Source of the DNA: Phytomonas francai
Lineage: Eukaryota > Euglenozoa > Kinetoplastea > Trypanosomatida > Trypanosomatidae
DNA: 64,000 nucleotides
Reading direction: 5' to 3'
Assembly (NCBI GenBank): GCA_001766655.1
Contig: MJCC01000008.1
Location: 1,008-65,007, forward strand
Part shown: positions 33,401-39,637 of the stretch, one piece after another
Layout of the letters: every line of letters starts with the position of its first letter
How positions within the stretch are numbered: the stretch's first letter is position 1
The notes under the pieces: generated by a model
Seen by the model: only the letters and a program-made list of their open reading frames with translations
The model's database searches: none
Told to the model about the DNA's origin: nothing
Position numbers and translations under genes: made by a program

Positions 33401-35177
33401 TCTGGTAATCGAGGGTGACCCTCACCGATAGCCATTTTTTATCGCCTGAAAACGCGGAAATCACCTCCATTGTGGTGGTAGCATCGGAAGGTAGGGTGGC
33501 ATACATAAAGAATTGAACGCTGAGCGAGTCGGTTGTTTTTGGAAGAAGCAACGTGGAGGGATTCATGGTGCCGCCAAATTCAGTTCCCATGAAGGAAACG
33601 TTTCGCCGGTTTTGACCGGCAGAATAGTAGTGCGGGGATGCAAACTGCTCATTCCCAGTGTAGACTACGAATTCTTTGCTCGACTTGGAGAGAGGGGACT
33701 TCATTTTTCCGCAAAGCATTAGTGTGTTTGAGTCCAAAATGTCCAAGTCCTTCCCGGGGGCAACCCATACGAGTACTTTGTCATCTTCCACGAACAATGC
33801 GCGGAAATACTCGGTGATATAAGACGTGTTTTGAGCAATAATATTAAAGGGTGGATTTAAAGAAACTTTATACACCCCGGTGTCAGTGAAAAGCACACAG
33901 AAAAGGTCTGACTCAGACCCAGTAACACACAAACCCTTAACGGCCCCTGCAGGAATGGATTCCTGCGAGTGTGAAAATGATATATGTCGCTCCCGATAAC
34001 GAGAAGGCGGTAGAGATAGTCTTATTCGTCCAACACTGTGAGATTCGATCGAATTTACTAAAGGAGCAATTCCTAGAAAACTCATTGCTCCTACCTTTTT
34101 TAAATTTAAATAGTTCCACCGAAGTAGCGATAGCACTAAGTCAATATCGGCAGAGGCAATAATAATCTTCCATAGTAGTGAAAGAGCAGCCAAGATCCAC
34201 ACCTTTTCCTCATCAGAAGATTGGGTAGCCTCATCCAGCTGGCTAATTAGAATTTGTGCAATATGTCGGACTCCCCACGATTTTAAAATATGAGTCTGAG
34301 GACCAAGGAAGCACTTGTTGGCAATTTGATGAAGTAGTTGAATGCTCTTCAAAGGAACGCGTTTATCGCTCGCAGTAGAAGCTAGAACCATACAAAAATC
34401 GAACTCACTAACATCTTTGGTGCTAGGGAACCTCTCCATTTCCATTGAAAGGATTTCATTGTCATCTGGTTCCCAAGAAGGATCTAAAAGGTTCTCATCA
34501 AAGGAATATTGGGAAGTAGAATCATGATTAAAGTTAAAGGGTTCGCTACTTACGGCAGCTCTCACAAGTTTAGAGACCAAATAGATCGGGTCAATGCTAT
34601 CATAACGCCTTGTAAGATCAAGTGAGACATGATACATAAACCTAGAAATGTCATATTGGTTAACAAAGCGTGTTTCCAATATGTTTGGGCACTCAGGTAA
34701 TATCGAAAACGGCGCAATCCCACTATTTTTTTCTGACAAGGAAAGAATATTCAACCCACGAAGTCGAAGGTCCTCAGGGCTAAGATTAATGAGTTCTTTG
34801 AGGCCGTACAACCCAATTTTCTCCACGTTCTGAAGAGGGGTAACTGTTTCATGATATGCGCTCTCTGAGTTTTCAAGTGTGTATTCTGAGAATTTGTAAA
34901 TGACTGGAAAAACATGCAAATGATAATCATCATACCCCGAACCTGCCCTTAGAAAATTATGTCGAGAGAATGGAGTTCTTGAGCTGCCCATGCGCAATTG
35001 TGCACTTGGTTGCCTCACTGCTCGAGTTTGAATCGAGGCGTCGGAACTGTAATCTAAATCACCATTCATTGATGTAAGATTAAAGCGACCCTCATCACTC
35101 TCAAAAGCTAAATATACTAGTGGCGAAGAGTCTATAGACGATGGATTCCCTTCAGTCATTTTGGCGAAGCCGCTCAA
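15408..35177 (-). CDS. Giant multidomain HECT E3 ubiquitin ligase (6589 aa)
   Basis: The single intact reading frame ends in a full HECT domain (about residues 6190-6589): VKLIGFGSTDAGGPYRDVL opens the N-lobe core, TPLMLEFFGKLLASFF follows, and the C-lobe has LPTSSTCFFLLRLPSYSS with the ubiquitin-accepting Cys at residue 6546, 44 residues from the end counting itself. Upstream, in order: helical N-terminus; LamG/concanavalin-like segment (about 550-695); Cys-rich CQNC region (about 720-740); SPRY-like segments (about 1838-1943, 2147-2320, 2549-2700, 4396-4540); a CTVC/CEQC zinc-type motif (about 2710-2760); a roughly 160-residue module around the motif NGIMFD in three copies (about 3266-3427, 3620-3788, 4905-5068); and a degenerate kinase-like segment (about 4680-4860). 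SPRY plus HECT recalls HERC1-type ligases, but no RCC1 repeats were recognised. Substrates are unknown. Domain limits come from reading motifs and are approximate. Confidence 0.9.
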   Translation of the reverse strand: MSGFAKMTEGNPSSIDSSPLVYLAFESDEGRFNLTSMNGDLDYSSDASIQTRAVRQPSAQLRMGSSRTPFSRHNFLRAGSGYDDYHLHVFPVIYKFSEYTLENSESAYHETVTPLQNVEKIGLYGLKELINLSPEDLRLRGLNILSLSEKNSGIAPFSILPECPNILETRFVNQYDISRFMYHVSLDLTRRYDSIDPIYLVSKLVRAAVSSEPFNFNHDSTSQYSFDENLLDPSWEPDDNEILSMEMERFPSTKDVSEFDFCMVLASTASDKRVPLKSIQLLHQIANKCFLGPQTHILKSWGVRHIAQILISQLDEATQSSDEEKVWILAALSLLWKIIIASADIDLVLSLLRWNYLNLKKVGAMSFLGIAPLVNSIESHSVGRIRLSLPPSRYRERHISFSHSQESIPAGAVKGLCVTGSESDLFCVLFTDTGVYKVSLNPPFNIIAQNTSYITEYFRALFVEDDKVLVWVAPGKDLDILDSNTLMLCGKMKSPLSKSSKEFVVYTGNEQFASPHYYSAGQNRRNVSFMGTEFGGTMNPSTLLLPKTTDSLSVQFFMYATLPSDATTTMEVISAFSGDKKWLSVRVTLDYQTATQSLTFEHGKDAIAEVEETICSEWVLWSATLTSLNHIATWTIYRNGVCCDSQTQNGPLVRLSDSLFLSILQGRFTGYLASIQVWNREQTIEDMIFAGTERNIVSRSQFLLCSFPLDEGIGCYLHSKCSGLVFRCQNCSWSVCPKPLPGKPCVDEKTFWRPYEDYYITTNEFELVIVEEGYATWINKEGRILEQQATIFSAADRIFYCPIDGMIYTAIQDGIGVSSIRVAGTPTHRMKELPSVQGYKSYAKDIFYRVKERHACSVYDIALYLAYVMNMNLIILKQNHSNSQNLFPFNVITTVSLRTVGRLLTICQEVVDCITKGNLSDFGSLVLCIAGRLLTHQVKLMQCRCPAKVVSEIVNVYHFLQSNPLPNDMLIVEAFGVFSDLHKTILAECVSHEYQLRLINESPNFKDVGQLLQSNNLLSLVCSVIEKDMKKPFMSFLNELKEECKTETNCIFSNKPVRFNASETILTVIFGVLSQKANPQWHLVAVALINTLCKYILHQFEQRFPVWSDQFSNLDLLKKTFVGVVLFPVAHYLYEMDFDTSIVTDCLKALKDTYDRLQRYALAMHDSSVRSVKITDTYSILPRAQFSTNFRTKLDLRYAQSLRVEVSTLKSRSEDDSYPSLLVTLINNEYHSISATLSYDEAKEVAFEQGGELNFEANIDENCTNVIVTVYADVQLNIETTSWIESICQALVFTTIRLPYQTIQKLIPQRSMHIHASSFLRGGLSKVPLKNDDLLWTGDYLALEILGKLNRTVEGKALGSSLVSNWKGLFASKGFPYANRIENVIMWSCCALTWHSLKNSLEDDALVNRMSEVLDLLKKRAFLFLEALQQGREEGIVKRALFLLQHISPRARDEALLTELQHTEEPIVGAISNRYSTRASHGGFPVNNRGQSGSAFSFGSVDTLQLSNAPTVYFSSTSTSGLNRRMTTIRVFNKNLKDDSDLLFNQIVHYLINEADEITEEVLSVLSTRTRCVALLIDDYKLKEELCRNCANNDKMLGYLLTSHLQHLDRLIQHLHKGVRERSDHEQEEIDNHYGQYIYGCGFAQEIELHKAFCVFIRTALRNLRKRLSSNKDFPFKESLEMCAIFCHPWDSVDLSILRPSDIFDFLYRLLSNVFMRSLRSLLIEDSSVAYFESKGIFDLFHRCLVMPNSLLHISLEGVHIVDGEVQGLHVEGCDVICSARSHWKSSAHPAMQQTKCETDSFANYGLPCIVTELPTVQYFEITLDLCVSTDPNVSIGVSCLLLTPTDPFCIDQAIRFSSNGVVSLPNHRALKFSGGWKVEDVIGCGVLAPNNSVFFTRNGEFLGIATESDFVTMIPFVEVHGARTLIRVLVNFGTDQAFRFNMASLHSSCRHRYLTLTTVCDAALITVHYLITMCFKNLSSSEKVTSPNQDAISDLLDKATEFLHKYISELIELHNGRCLSEYAMQKDSTTSAQKSIVIMISRLFHSLFLVIECFRFDAVAPKTHSRVLQICAFTLTNAHNKWIKARAAQCLCFVGQVMREDLLAEAAEMFGRSSATQEVISQLFELARSKHTNRLEISPPFPKWMNNATIVRGKGAFFGSAPMPKTGTHIVGFRIKRFHQPDQEIGSPLGGCYYIGLCHGQLQISCMNNLINRRDVYVLQDTDDKDQVSHLLLRRQFIPKNTFRRIYGNNELVWVQFNADLGEITFYRENMILIGLAFANIEKTDDLYPIVFHFNDDASCEILPPPTSVSEPAEHTSEKLRRSIAIDTIQQLHLVAPFQEMITKEVHRSITRLDHDLEGCLGALAVLGGKRSYQYCLHDTFGLVVLHAVADITRKAAVYLASDQERQLFAVPLHTIKPSFVKIPLYASGSAASDSCVSLLTNELCLIMYEATLVAPLIKQEEEARLHIEEEYAKSIEAITTLDLIGILSSHYLLESGARPLVADAFFAQSSISSLITTVQPVVIDRHRSTKSLFTPNPSVGVTTTQGTSTLRGNVIFDRVFNFSVSIAECPSDSVLYVGMTSSTSTFPQGVEEVANWEDTWALCSCDSAKTNSVNCCVEPGMIFSGDVTLFTLGDILMVSVNRYEGTVAFFRIRKGRHRVDFGVLFEGIPEDAIIRPIIVCGPDTVVAFSFMDGVTFPARNTFPVSNFTRLARKLVTHCTVCEALLVAPWYGSEGSVTLCEQCFLTWQYPEELFFVEYSSSDASAIPMYLASSFAPEKLIENAYIEFEENCVLSWSTNKSVNIKIDNASCVSIFDEGFAITEPLPIYGTSRVDIQVGCIAGVPGHPFSGLLGFTPLWHEDQCTRTTCVLQGDSLLISSSVIPFDSKALFSVRVSEAKPNSPIAFANVFIGISNFSDYSYSMTRADMERLCSNSKIWGAWCDAKEKICADGSIFVLLDCTHSNIRISATIEGLHYNPCIITCSFSSEDSGNLHLAIFSQDTCRITSSEGFTSFSDTIEPSLSPIAIGLVPETFTQPNQCMLEDCIMLMDTIHRAEIFSSNQWDFSEYAINNNNGTLFHIDDTLTFIRQEAKLHVFSQGILIASLRLSKRQARQHYCLMLYFSVKGLSATFVPPLYGYTHLGRVVKTCGSEVGIVECVDNLKAKRWFTVRRRDVRFCALSASTYHADAVRQGMRIAFKTAPMQSPKRGRILSVSGDTISVRESDDERTIISLKIDQCFMLDNEGKEATRQVLYPLVSPSLTAAAVMFEVGKSKYKLQCKGSHNGIMFDCRTNSSIEITRLSVLSHTSGRHHADVYFKKGSHQNHERDAHVWTQYFTGFVEMQVKQQFSVTFATISLEAGDNFSFFINTSHNCGVGFYCEEDGCRGEVGSVLDADDTITVFLGRKSDNSIPFRDISPGSRGFCGAIMYRKTQDSKPPLIEGSKCVVSIYNPSLPVRTNFLKVISRSPNNVVSSSVRFTLEVLSTPLLIKSITVPVVLKNPSGDSHILPHYVVSTLYCLLPQNISAEQEIPPDEWHWAWNTRVLIDSVSTDVVLEGTDIKLSSGRYLFALVMKSMSEEHAASEKHGRLFLISPTDAAYTRRNALVSVSGFYGDIMVAEDEPMTLGETHTMITGTSLIQSNSASYNGIMFDLRSQQDITLEEIFFTSQTNANYVTVRLFWKEGSMIGAEKSPLQWREVGVKEMKLVDKELFSVGPLFLRMKANQTYAIYVNTSSSCGVRFYNSSDGNMGDIGDGFEDDGILCVFVGCKSESSSPFTEVPLDPRAFRGKIVYRMHITNTTEVPNLALLSFARAFVLTRILVALSSYVDLASTNRNSCIYQKLLPAIMILATLPSNPISDLNAIDNMLVAALNENTVDELKKRMLAVPLSGEKAPLFETINNSDLALLVDSTTPSSNTLVSIRDVDSKSYFALVDDLGKPQMCSTSVKGIIPLSKCWQCSRPYATTGVCPSTGTAHSAPPDEESRTIFIIANAISKKYGKDEHESLALAKHLLQNPSVSIAEFLHSTKASSLSNFKYRITAFPKGPNVIAYEIPIVMLVPEEGSKICLSFTCPFVFCQALGAFVSLNIKPNSYCASFNFITDLPIRRSVREQDQCYSLQLHFTSDNGLNNFMMERPFVYIASPGGRVSECIIPSLPSALFASMSMNGVAHIYLTVNDEVFAPLTKPVHMLSNDEGWTWENGTVMAQLSSAEPIFLSGAFTKSLWPENKRHFCSLLVIPEESDKTVFLEVHVVEVLGGLHSSGSTNSRMLTRSPFSLASGEVVILGFSTEDEFFIFDVNDGIRCRIELGEHLRPQKSSSLRVGFVCVDQERVTAILSADVYHQRSARFSNFTRVSSYVVNDFYIPVWSSFDPLRVKISKDKSVASCSTEVGGQAVLGSVIPSRGVSVFVIRIDRYDRSVGSPLGSGHFVGVSGNPFVTTSPLYSELKTFEHLWVVQDIQDADSLPLQESIPPIKRDRKTNELYCVGTRLLFVVDQNAGTLSLARDNESPRVVFRNIPRGTCLRPFVRLDHSRSYATLTHFSHRSLCSPAYYPSLEESLLSQPITPTFLRRVPLSIVLKLFPIMRYVINVVPDHRMGALEIFWNDASVHSRFEYRVCNAIATMVEVGAFSREMLCCDSDKVTEFLETAPMKRVMESLSAIPSYEMAVFPSCNPNRSSGDDSAVYFRLPDDYEIVGAVEGTDMIRVMYIDAVKGPIERTLYLIRLEYHKCALSLCNDVLPHSSAVLKHMILKPLNSIPACGVIIDGWFNCTLATLNVPLEPKQLRKIAAAILCGVEHWHLHGAVHGHLLPENVLLRIENSIFIRCALWKAYYLHHTSPYASPGLQKNGVRDIQGDLWGCAELYRIHLSSYLHNYPMVEKAFEMLRSNTSTISDVLDEGKAFKDTPGGSGEGPSFTLKIGERLRGGSGSYNGIMFDVLAKSTKVRVTKLTFFPDTTTNAVVTLFTRDGTFLGFENDSSSWKNILEVDMMLLDSVETVLEGFDPITIPAWSRAGLFIHTTSGSGVLFYSETEGVTAGMGQVEEESSGIGISVGKKSENIKPFTAIQNHKRLLKGSITYTLITRSNGPRSSLIYASDPNSTVTTHPSLQMLKPVDVRDRGYGFQIISSINGNESLVMFEAGKLEWVSSENVCFCNSSEIVQLSEEQRTYIAEKQLEYYEHSVLHAQCVKSPWRSLRQLSFIQLDEFSTVTVPYTPSPEILPDSTWVSERLMKSCVVSLWFSSRPNNIAVYVYQDNGEPFNLSSFAHIHSNPNANLWENCNHVFFHIDMELGCVFVSDYTRALKYTSKPSEKVAFRIVVNSPVERTLFEKMTSARVFAYVNIPYDENCCLIDNDSAILLLDGADSTITANVSGVTITCDRSSLENATKLTFVPITGLPCRAHVTGLLTDVENGDAVRGRITKEINEETSLQLPRPTPSALFVEFDRVGKWSLRRDVILTEQSPSLEISERVVTQVLRGHPCKSTVFSPRFGKNEIHHIFLRIICPPGKPISISLEHLTASENGGINLPYSFFNYNTAENYFYSEMREIFIHLHIDLYCKRIFIASSTGTFKEISDRHDITSECSLTFTLDSPGSLVEIVSWSVLNACTELSVTLEGLSKIAQNIGIRFPSSNLSHTVGTIIKHPSRGNDNCLHENNLCVSKQLEMLLIAYARLLLEKSLVSQDAARQAAESQLHFCISCTALSSSQALLGMIDDEIRRGSFNLVAQSCAYLLAPSILQRPAGVKTSANVLLLAMRNDTMRKVLETDLGPTLTLLLLRTATIFTRSIRQNALRCVQELVANKAIPLPSHNLLVQHFAPLLEMMRMLCKRGEMGSAVVQIGVSLVADIVERYRVTRPSLVPPGLHSNIPFSIVIFARVLIHAIKSKPPRPLPEALMQAHKSTHCVHHTIVMKPPNALGMSACYGVFSENNRDEESVKTFEVVLKGSRKGAVIVGWDLDFPPENPMRFLQKLPSLELENEPLPSCGYYIEPSKGEVFVCLGRRRDENPLKVKAKPDDVIVVSCSYSKQLIELCLRPGAHDELTTSFSPTAAERVSLPFVYLQHNLDAILKLDGLGVDSDTLNMDQIYAAFQANPQALDSIPPQSYEFYVELNTFSQTVLEEESLSVGVVREIQTHEVAGYKHLTEFLGANAFLDRTISIQALEPYRKRLHVFDAVTMAFSPLINLRRKSELFDIFRVLKNLCSKRTEGKFQADVMRPFQNRAGRKAHVTIHLMQAKPSLQLGPHPTLMRSVFGQLYLHLQHSSIDTFNVSPIFTVKLIGFGSTDAGGPYRDVLSHLAAEIMTTHPSKKFQMNPLFSQYGSEGASAVMPNTNIMNSTQTPLMLEFFGKLLASFFITRDLLTVEFPPLFWKLLLNEPVSLHDLKVFDPNIVELLEPKNLMCQTEEELEEQFSGVASAWQLIVEKNPHLLLSKSLPPSTLEAARLLSQKIVENDIRRFAEAMCYIQLGFSEVLPLYVLQAFRWQKVRLLVCGTPKLSFEAFKAECDIQLPSRESQMFLTVLEGMSDEDRQLLLRFTTGQSRLPIKSFIKVQHNGSKNALPTSSTCFFLLRLPSYSSEELMKERLLYAIRQCSTIDADGLPRENLVIDM

Positions 35178-35387
35178 TAGGTTTTAGCACAGATTGTGTT
35201 TATAGTAATTGCAAAATAAATAAATAGACTGGTAAAAAGATACTACTATTGAACAGCAGTTGTTGTTATTGTTATAAGATAGAGAGACGGACGTTAAAGG
35301 AAAAAGTGTAAGATTAATAAATTCAACATAATTAGACTAACAAACAGCCAATATAAGCACAGATTTAAGTATTTTCTTCTTTATTCT

Positions 35388-35639
35388 TTAATAAATACGG
35401 TTCTTGAGTTTATTTGTATATATGTTAAGTAAAACAGTTGGAGCAAAGACAATGAGCAATAATTCATCAAGATTATTAACGATACGCATTAGCCTATAAG
35501 CGCTTCTCTTTTTAGTAGATACGCCGTCATATATGAAAGTGAAATGATAGCCGTGTGTAAGTATAACTGGTGCAGAAACATCAACAATGTGAATTATCGC
35601 AGCCACCTTTGCATAAACATTGCCTCGATAATTGAGCAT
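35388..35639 (-). CDS. Possible small protein (83 aa), unrecognised
   Basis: An ATG-initiated 83-codon frame ends in TAA and starts about 460 bases upstream of the giant HECT gene on the same strand, so it would be the first gene of the minus cluster. It begins MLNYRGNVYAKVAAIIHIVD and contains a protein-like alternation of hydrophobic and charged residues (SAYRLMRIVNNLDELLLIVF). I recognise no family. The length is compatible with chance, so it is listed as a candidate only. Confidence 0.25.
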   Translation of the reverse strand: MLNYRGNVYAKVAAIIHIVDVSAPVILTHGYHFTFIYDGVSTKKRSAYRLMRIVNNLDELLLIVFAPTVLLNIYTNKLKNRIY

Positions 35640-38084
35640 GACTTTGTCAAGACACGGGCAGGGTTCTTGAATGATTCAAGTTCTATAATACCCCCCACCT
35701 TGCACTAAGTCAATATGCTTTGGAATAGAACAAAGGCGACTTCCTCTATTAAATAGATCACAACAACTGACTGGACTCGTTTGCAACAGCACTCAGACTT
35801 TATTCAAAGATTTGTATGCGCGTCAAGACACACGGCTCTTTGCTGTTCTCAAGCACAAATGAGAAATACCTGCTTGCAGGAGTGGTATGGTGGCTTCATT
35901 CTTCCCTTCCGCCAACTACATATAAGGGACACACAGAGTCCACATAGTACCCTTAAAAGAGAAAATGAAAGATCGCGTACACTCAGTTTTACAGAGTAGC
36001 TCGGCATGATTCGCCACAAGTCACTCCCTCATATTATTGGAGGCATATCTCGGTAGCTGTTGTGTTGTTTTGGGAAGTATGAGAATGCACCTTTGGGGTG
36101 GAACTGGCGGCGTCGGGATCGTGAAGGCATTGAGATTTGTGGGATGTTCGGAATGATTCCTGGAGCCCCTTCACCAAGCATTTTTAAGGCTATCAAGTGA
36201 CTTTAGTCTCTCTGCAGAAATAATGAATACTTTACTTTGTGTGTGTATCCATAAGAATAAAACGCCCATTAATATCGTCGAGTAACAAATAGGATCACAA
36301 TTTAATAATCTTCGACATATTTAACACCATCACGGGGTATGCAACCCCTTTTCAGCTTACGTATTGTGTGTTCTATCGATGTAAGGCTTCAATTTTCCGC
36401 CCATCAGATGTCACTGATCCACATCAGACACACTGCAACCTCCTCCCGCCATGCCGTCTAGAACCTAACCATGCCTGACATTTTAGCGAATAAACTGCCC
36501 TATTTGGTCTCTGCTACTTTCTATTTCGTTACAATCAACAGGAATACACATAAAAGTTAGCCACACTTTGTAGGCCACAGCTTTGAATTTTCTCAGAATC
36601 GGACGCAGGACAACTTCACCTCTTTCTTATTAATAATAATGAAAAGCATCATCATAGTTAATGCCATGCAAGATTACGTGCAGAGCCTCAGGGGGTAGTG
36701 CGTGTTTAAGGTGAAATATGTGTTTATACGCATCCCTCTTCATATTGTGGGCTGCTGTGATCAGGATTCCTATGTGCTTCCTAGATGCTAACCCTAACCC
36801 ATCGGAGACAGTAGAAGCCTCAAAAAAAATGTGAGGTTTCTGTTACCTTTCTATGGGGTTTCAGACCCCTAAAGCATATTAGTTTCAAATAAGCCTACAG
36901 CTAACTCTTTCGACCCTGTTTTCTGTTGTGTGATTTGTACGAATCCTCGCAGTTACAAATAAGGCTAATTGCACACACGATCAATTTCAAGGAAAGACCC
37001 TGCGAGGTGAACCAAACCTAGACACTTCGGTTGCATAGAAAAACCTGTGTTGATAAATTGTGCTAGCGCTGTCGGTCGCACAAAGTACCTAGCTATAATT
37101 CATTTACTTGACGCATCATCAGCTTTTTGCAGTTAAATGATACAAATAACGGTATAAAATGAACCAGAACATAGGCTTGAACAAGTAATCTTGTGCAGCT
37201 CCCTTTACTGTAACCTGTAAGCAAGTATGTAAAAGAGCTTCTAAGGCCCACTTCATGAACTGTTTCGTGGAATATTAAGCCTCGGGCAATATATATTCCA
37301 AAACCTATGGGTCTATAAACCTTTAGCATAACTGGTCCTCGAAGTAGCCATAAAATGTGTCTTATGTGTCATTCCTTATACACCGTTTCATATCGAGAGG
37401 ATGCAGCAATACGATACGAAAGTGTATATCTCCGGCCATGGAATAAATTGAATCTGTGAATTCAGAATATTAAAGGATAGAACAGCTGTTGTATCCTTAT
37501 TTTTATAATATAAGGTTCGAATCAAGATATTATACTCCGCTCGAGTAGGTTTGACGATGAAACCAGACCCCAAGCCTTTTGTCGCATTCTTTACTGGCAA
37601 AGTTGCCCCATTCTCCTCCTATTTGCTATTGAACTAATTTTGATCCTCTTGTTGAATGACTATTTCCTCAGAAGATACATAGCTTGAGTTATCTCTTGAT
37701 ACCTATGCCTTCCAAGACCCATCTCATGTTTGGTGTTGCTGGCTACGGTACCAAATTTGTAATCGGACTTCCTAACATTCTATGTTCACAACAAAGCAAC
37801 TACACACATACACTGTTACACCTTTCCCGAATCGCATTTTATTCATGGGAATATGCCTTTGAGTAGGTGTGATAATACCTATCATTGACAGTATTATATA
37901 GGTTCGCACTGTTTGTAAAACTTGCGCCTAGAGCTCTACCAGACAAGCCGACTCGCGGCACGTGTCAAATAGACAAAAGATTACGAGGCAGCAGTTACTT
38001 CAGCTGCTGAACAAATGCAGAAACTAAAATTCTTAAGAAAAAAACATCAAACCAGTTATTGTTGATAGCAAGTCCAACCAGTTT

Positions 38085-38860
38085 ATTTTCCTTGACAGGC
38101 CGACGAGCCGCCGACCGGCCCCAGCCAGGCGGCACCATTTATGGAACCAACGTCATTAGTCCTACCAAAGGTGGATGTCGTTCATGTCCGGTGTCTTTAT
38201 CTTGGTGAGGGTTGGAACTCCCAAGCAACTTTTATTTTATTCGCCGCGAAAAGCACCTTTTTCACACTTTGCTAACGTCTGAGCGGGTCCAACTGCGGAG
38301 CGCCGCCCGCCCGCGCAGCGCACCGGCCCACCCCCGCGGGCCGTATCAAAAATAAACGTCACCTAGCGCATATGTTTGCAGATATAAATCCAATTAGTTG
38401 TAGCTCCCGCACCAGTTTTTACTCTTTTAAATATCTTTGATTTTCCCTTTTTTTGTAGCAGCCTCGGGTTTTGATGCCAGGCGGGGGCGGCATTTGCCAC
38501 ACTTTCAGGGCGATTCCTCCATTCCGAATGCGATTTCATTCCCCTCATCCAACGAAAAGCGCGTGGAAAACGATGACCGCACGCGACGCAGTCCACGGAG
38601 ATGGAAGTATAGGAGGGGTAGGGGGGAAGGGGCTCCCCCAGCCGGCGGCCAAACCGAAAAAAAAAAAAAAGGGGGAACGGGCGGCCCCATTGCCTTAAAA
38701 AAAAAAACCTACAAAGAAAGGGGGGATTTCAGAGACGAAAGGGGGGGGTGCGACGGCCCCTCTTGCACGCGTAAAATTGTTTGTGCCCCGCATTGTGGCA
38801 TGGGGCTGGCTTGCGTGCACCCCGCCGACGTCCCCCACTTACAGGTTTTTTAAATTGCGA
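38085..38860. other. GC-rich, homopolymer-rich block
   Basis: A sharp compositional island in an AT-rich setting. It holds G+C-rich stretches (for example 38281-38343), an A14 run near 38660 and several G7-G8 runs near 38720-38750. Plus-strand frames here (38437-38853) are Gly/Arg/Lys-rich artefacts of composition. No RNA gene was recognised. It could be promoter-associated sequence, a degenerate insert or a poorly assembled patch. Confidence 0.5.
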
Positions 38861-39637
38861 CCTGTGGGGGCATTATTTGGGGGGCGCTGTGCTCTTTGTA
38901 CGAACCTTTGTGTGATGATTTTTTAAAAGTTTCTCCTAACTGAGAAAATTAAATGGAGGAGAGTTTTCTAAAATGAGGTGATTGTGTTGGAAAAAAATTG
39001 CAGGTAGTTTCTTTGTGGGGTGTGATTTTTTTATCAAGTACGCTGTCGACAATTCTCTGAAGGTGCGTGGGACATTTTCTGTTCCTTTTCTTTTCATTCC
39101 TTTTGAAAATGTAGAAGTAAATATATATACTTTGAAGTGATTTTTCAAGATGGGGAACATGGGGGCTGAGTTATCCTAAAGCATCGCTTAATCTACTGGA
39201 AATGGATTTGAGCGACAACAGTGGTATATTTCTCACCACTTTATTTGTTGGTGATCTACTTTTTGAAAGTCTTTACTTTTTCTTACTCTATTTTCATTGA
39301 GATGTCGAAAAATATCTAGACATTATTAATTTTAGGAGAAAAACCTCTGTTCATCTTTTTAAATTTTCATATAATTTTCTTTCGATCGTTCACAAATTAT
39401 TTGGTCAGAGAAATAGGAAAATATTATATTGGGTGACTTATTATGTTTCGAATATCAACTTTGATACAACAACAAAAATTAATGTAGAATTTTAATTTTA
39501 GTATTTATAAAATTAAATGCGAACACTTTATTTAGAAACGTGCAATTATTTTCACTTATTTTCTCCTAGTTGCATTTTTAAGGAAATATCCTTTTATAGA
39601 TTTTTTAAAATATATTTTCACTATTACATTTTCCAAG

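Larger units (their letters stand above)
35178..39637. other. Divergent strand-switch region
   Basis: About 4.5 kb separating a left cluster entirely on the minus strand from a right cluster entirely on the plus strand, with both clusters pointing outward. In kinetoplastids such divergent regions normally contain the broad RNA polymerase II initiation sites of the two polycistronic units and are marked by variant histones; that role is inferred here from gene layout alone. No large open frame is present. The left part is mixed composition, 38.1-38.9 kb is GC-rich with homopolymers, and 38.9-39.6 kb is very AT-rich. Confidence 0.75.

Noticed and set aside
36786..36798. Telomere-like CTAACCCTAACCC
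   Set aside because: Only two units and no other subtelomeric feature; expected occasionally by chance.
38437..38853. 138-codon plus-strand frame rich in Gly, Arg and Lys
   Set aside because: It follows A-, G- and C-homopolymers; the translation is a composition artefact with no fold-like pattern.
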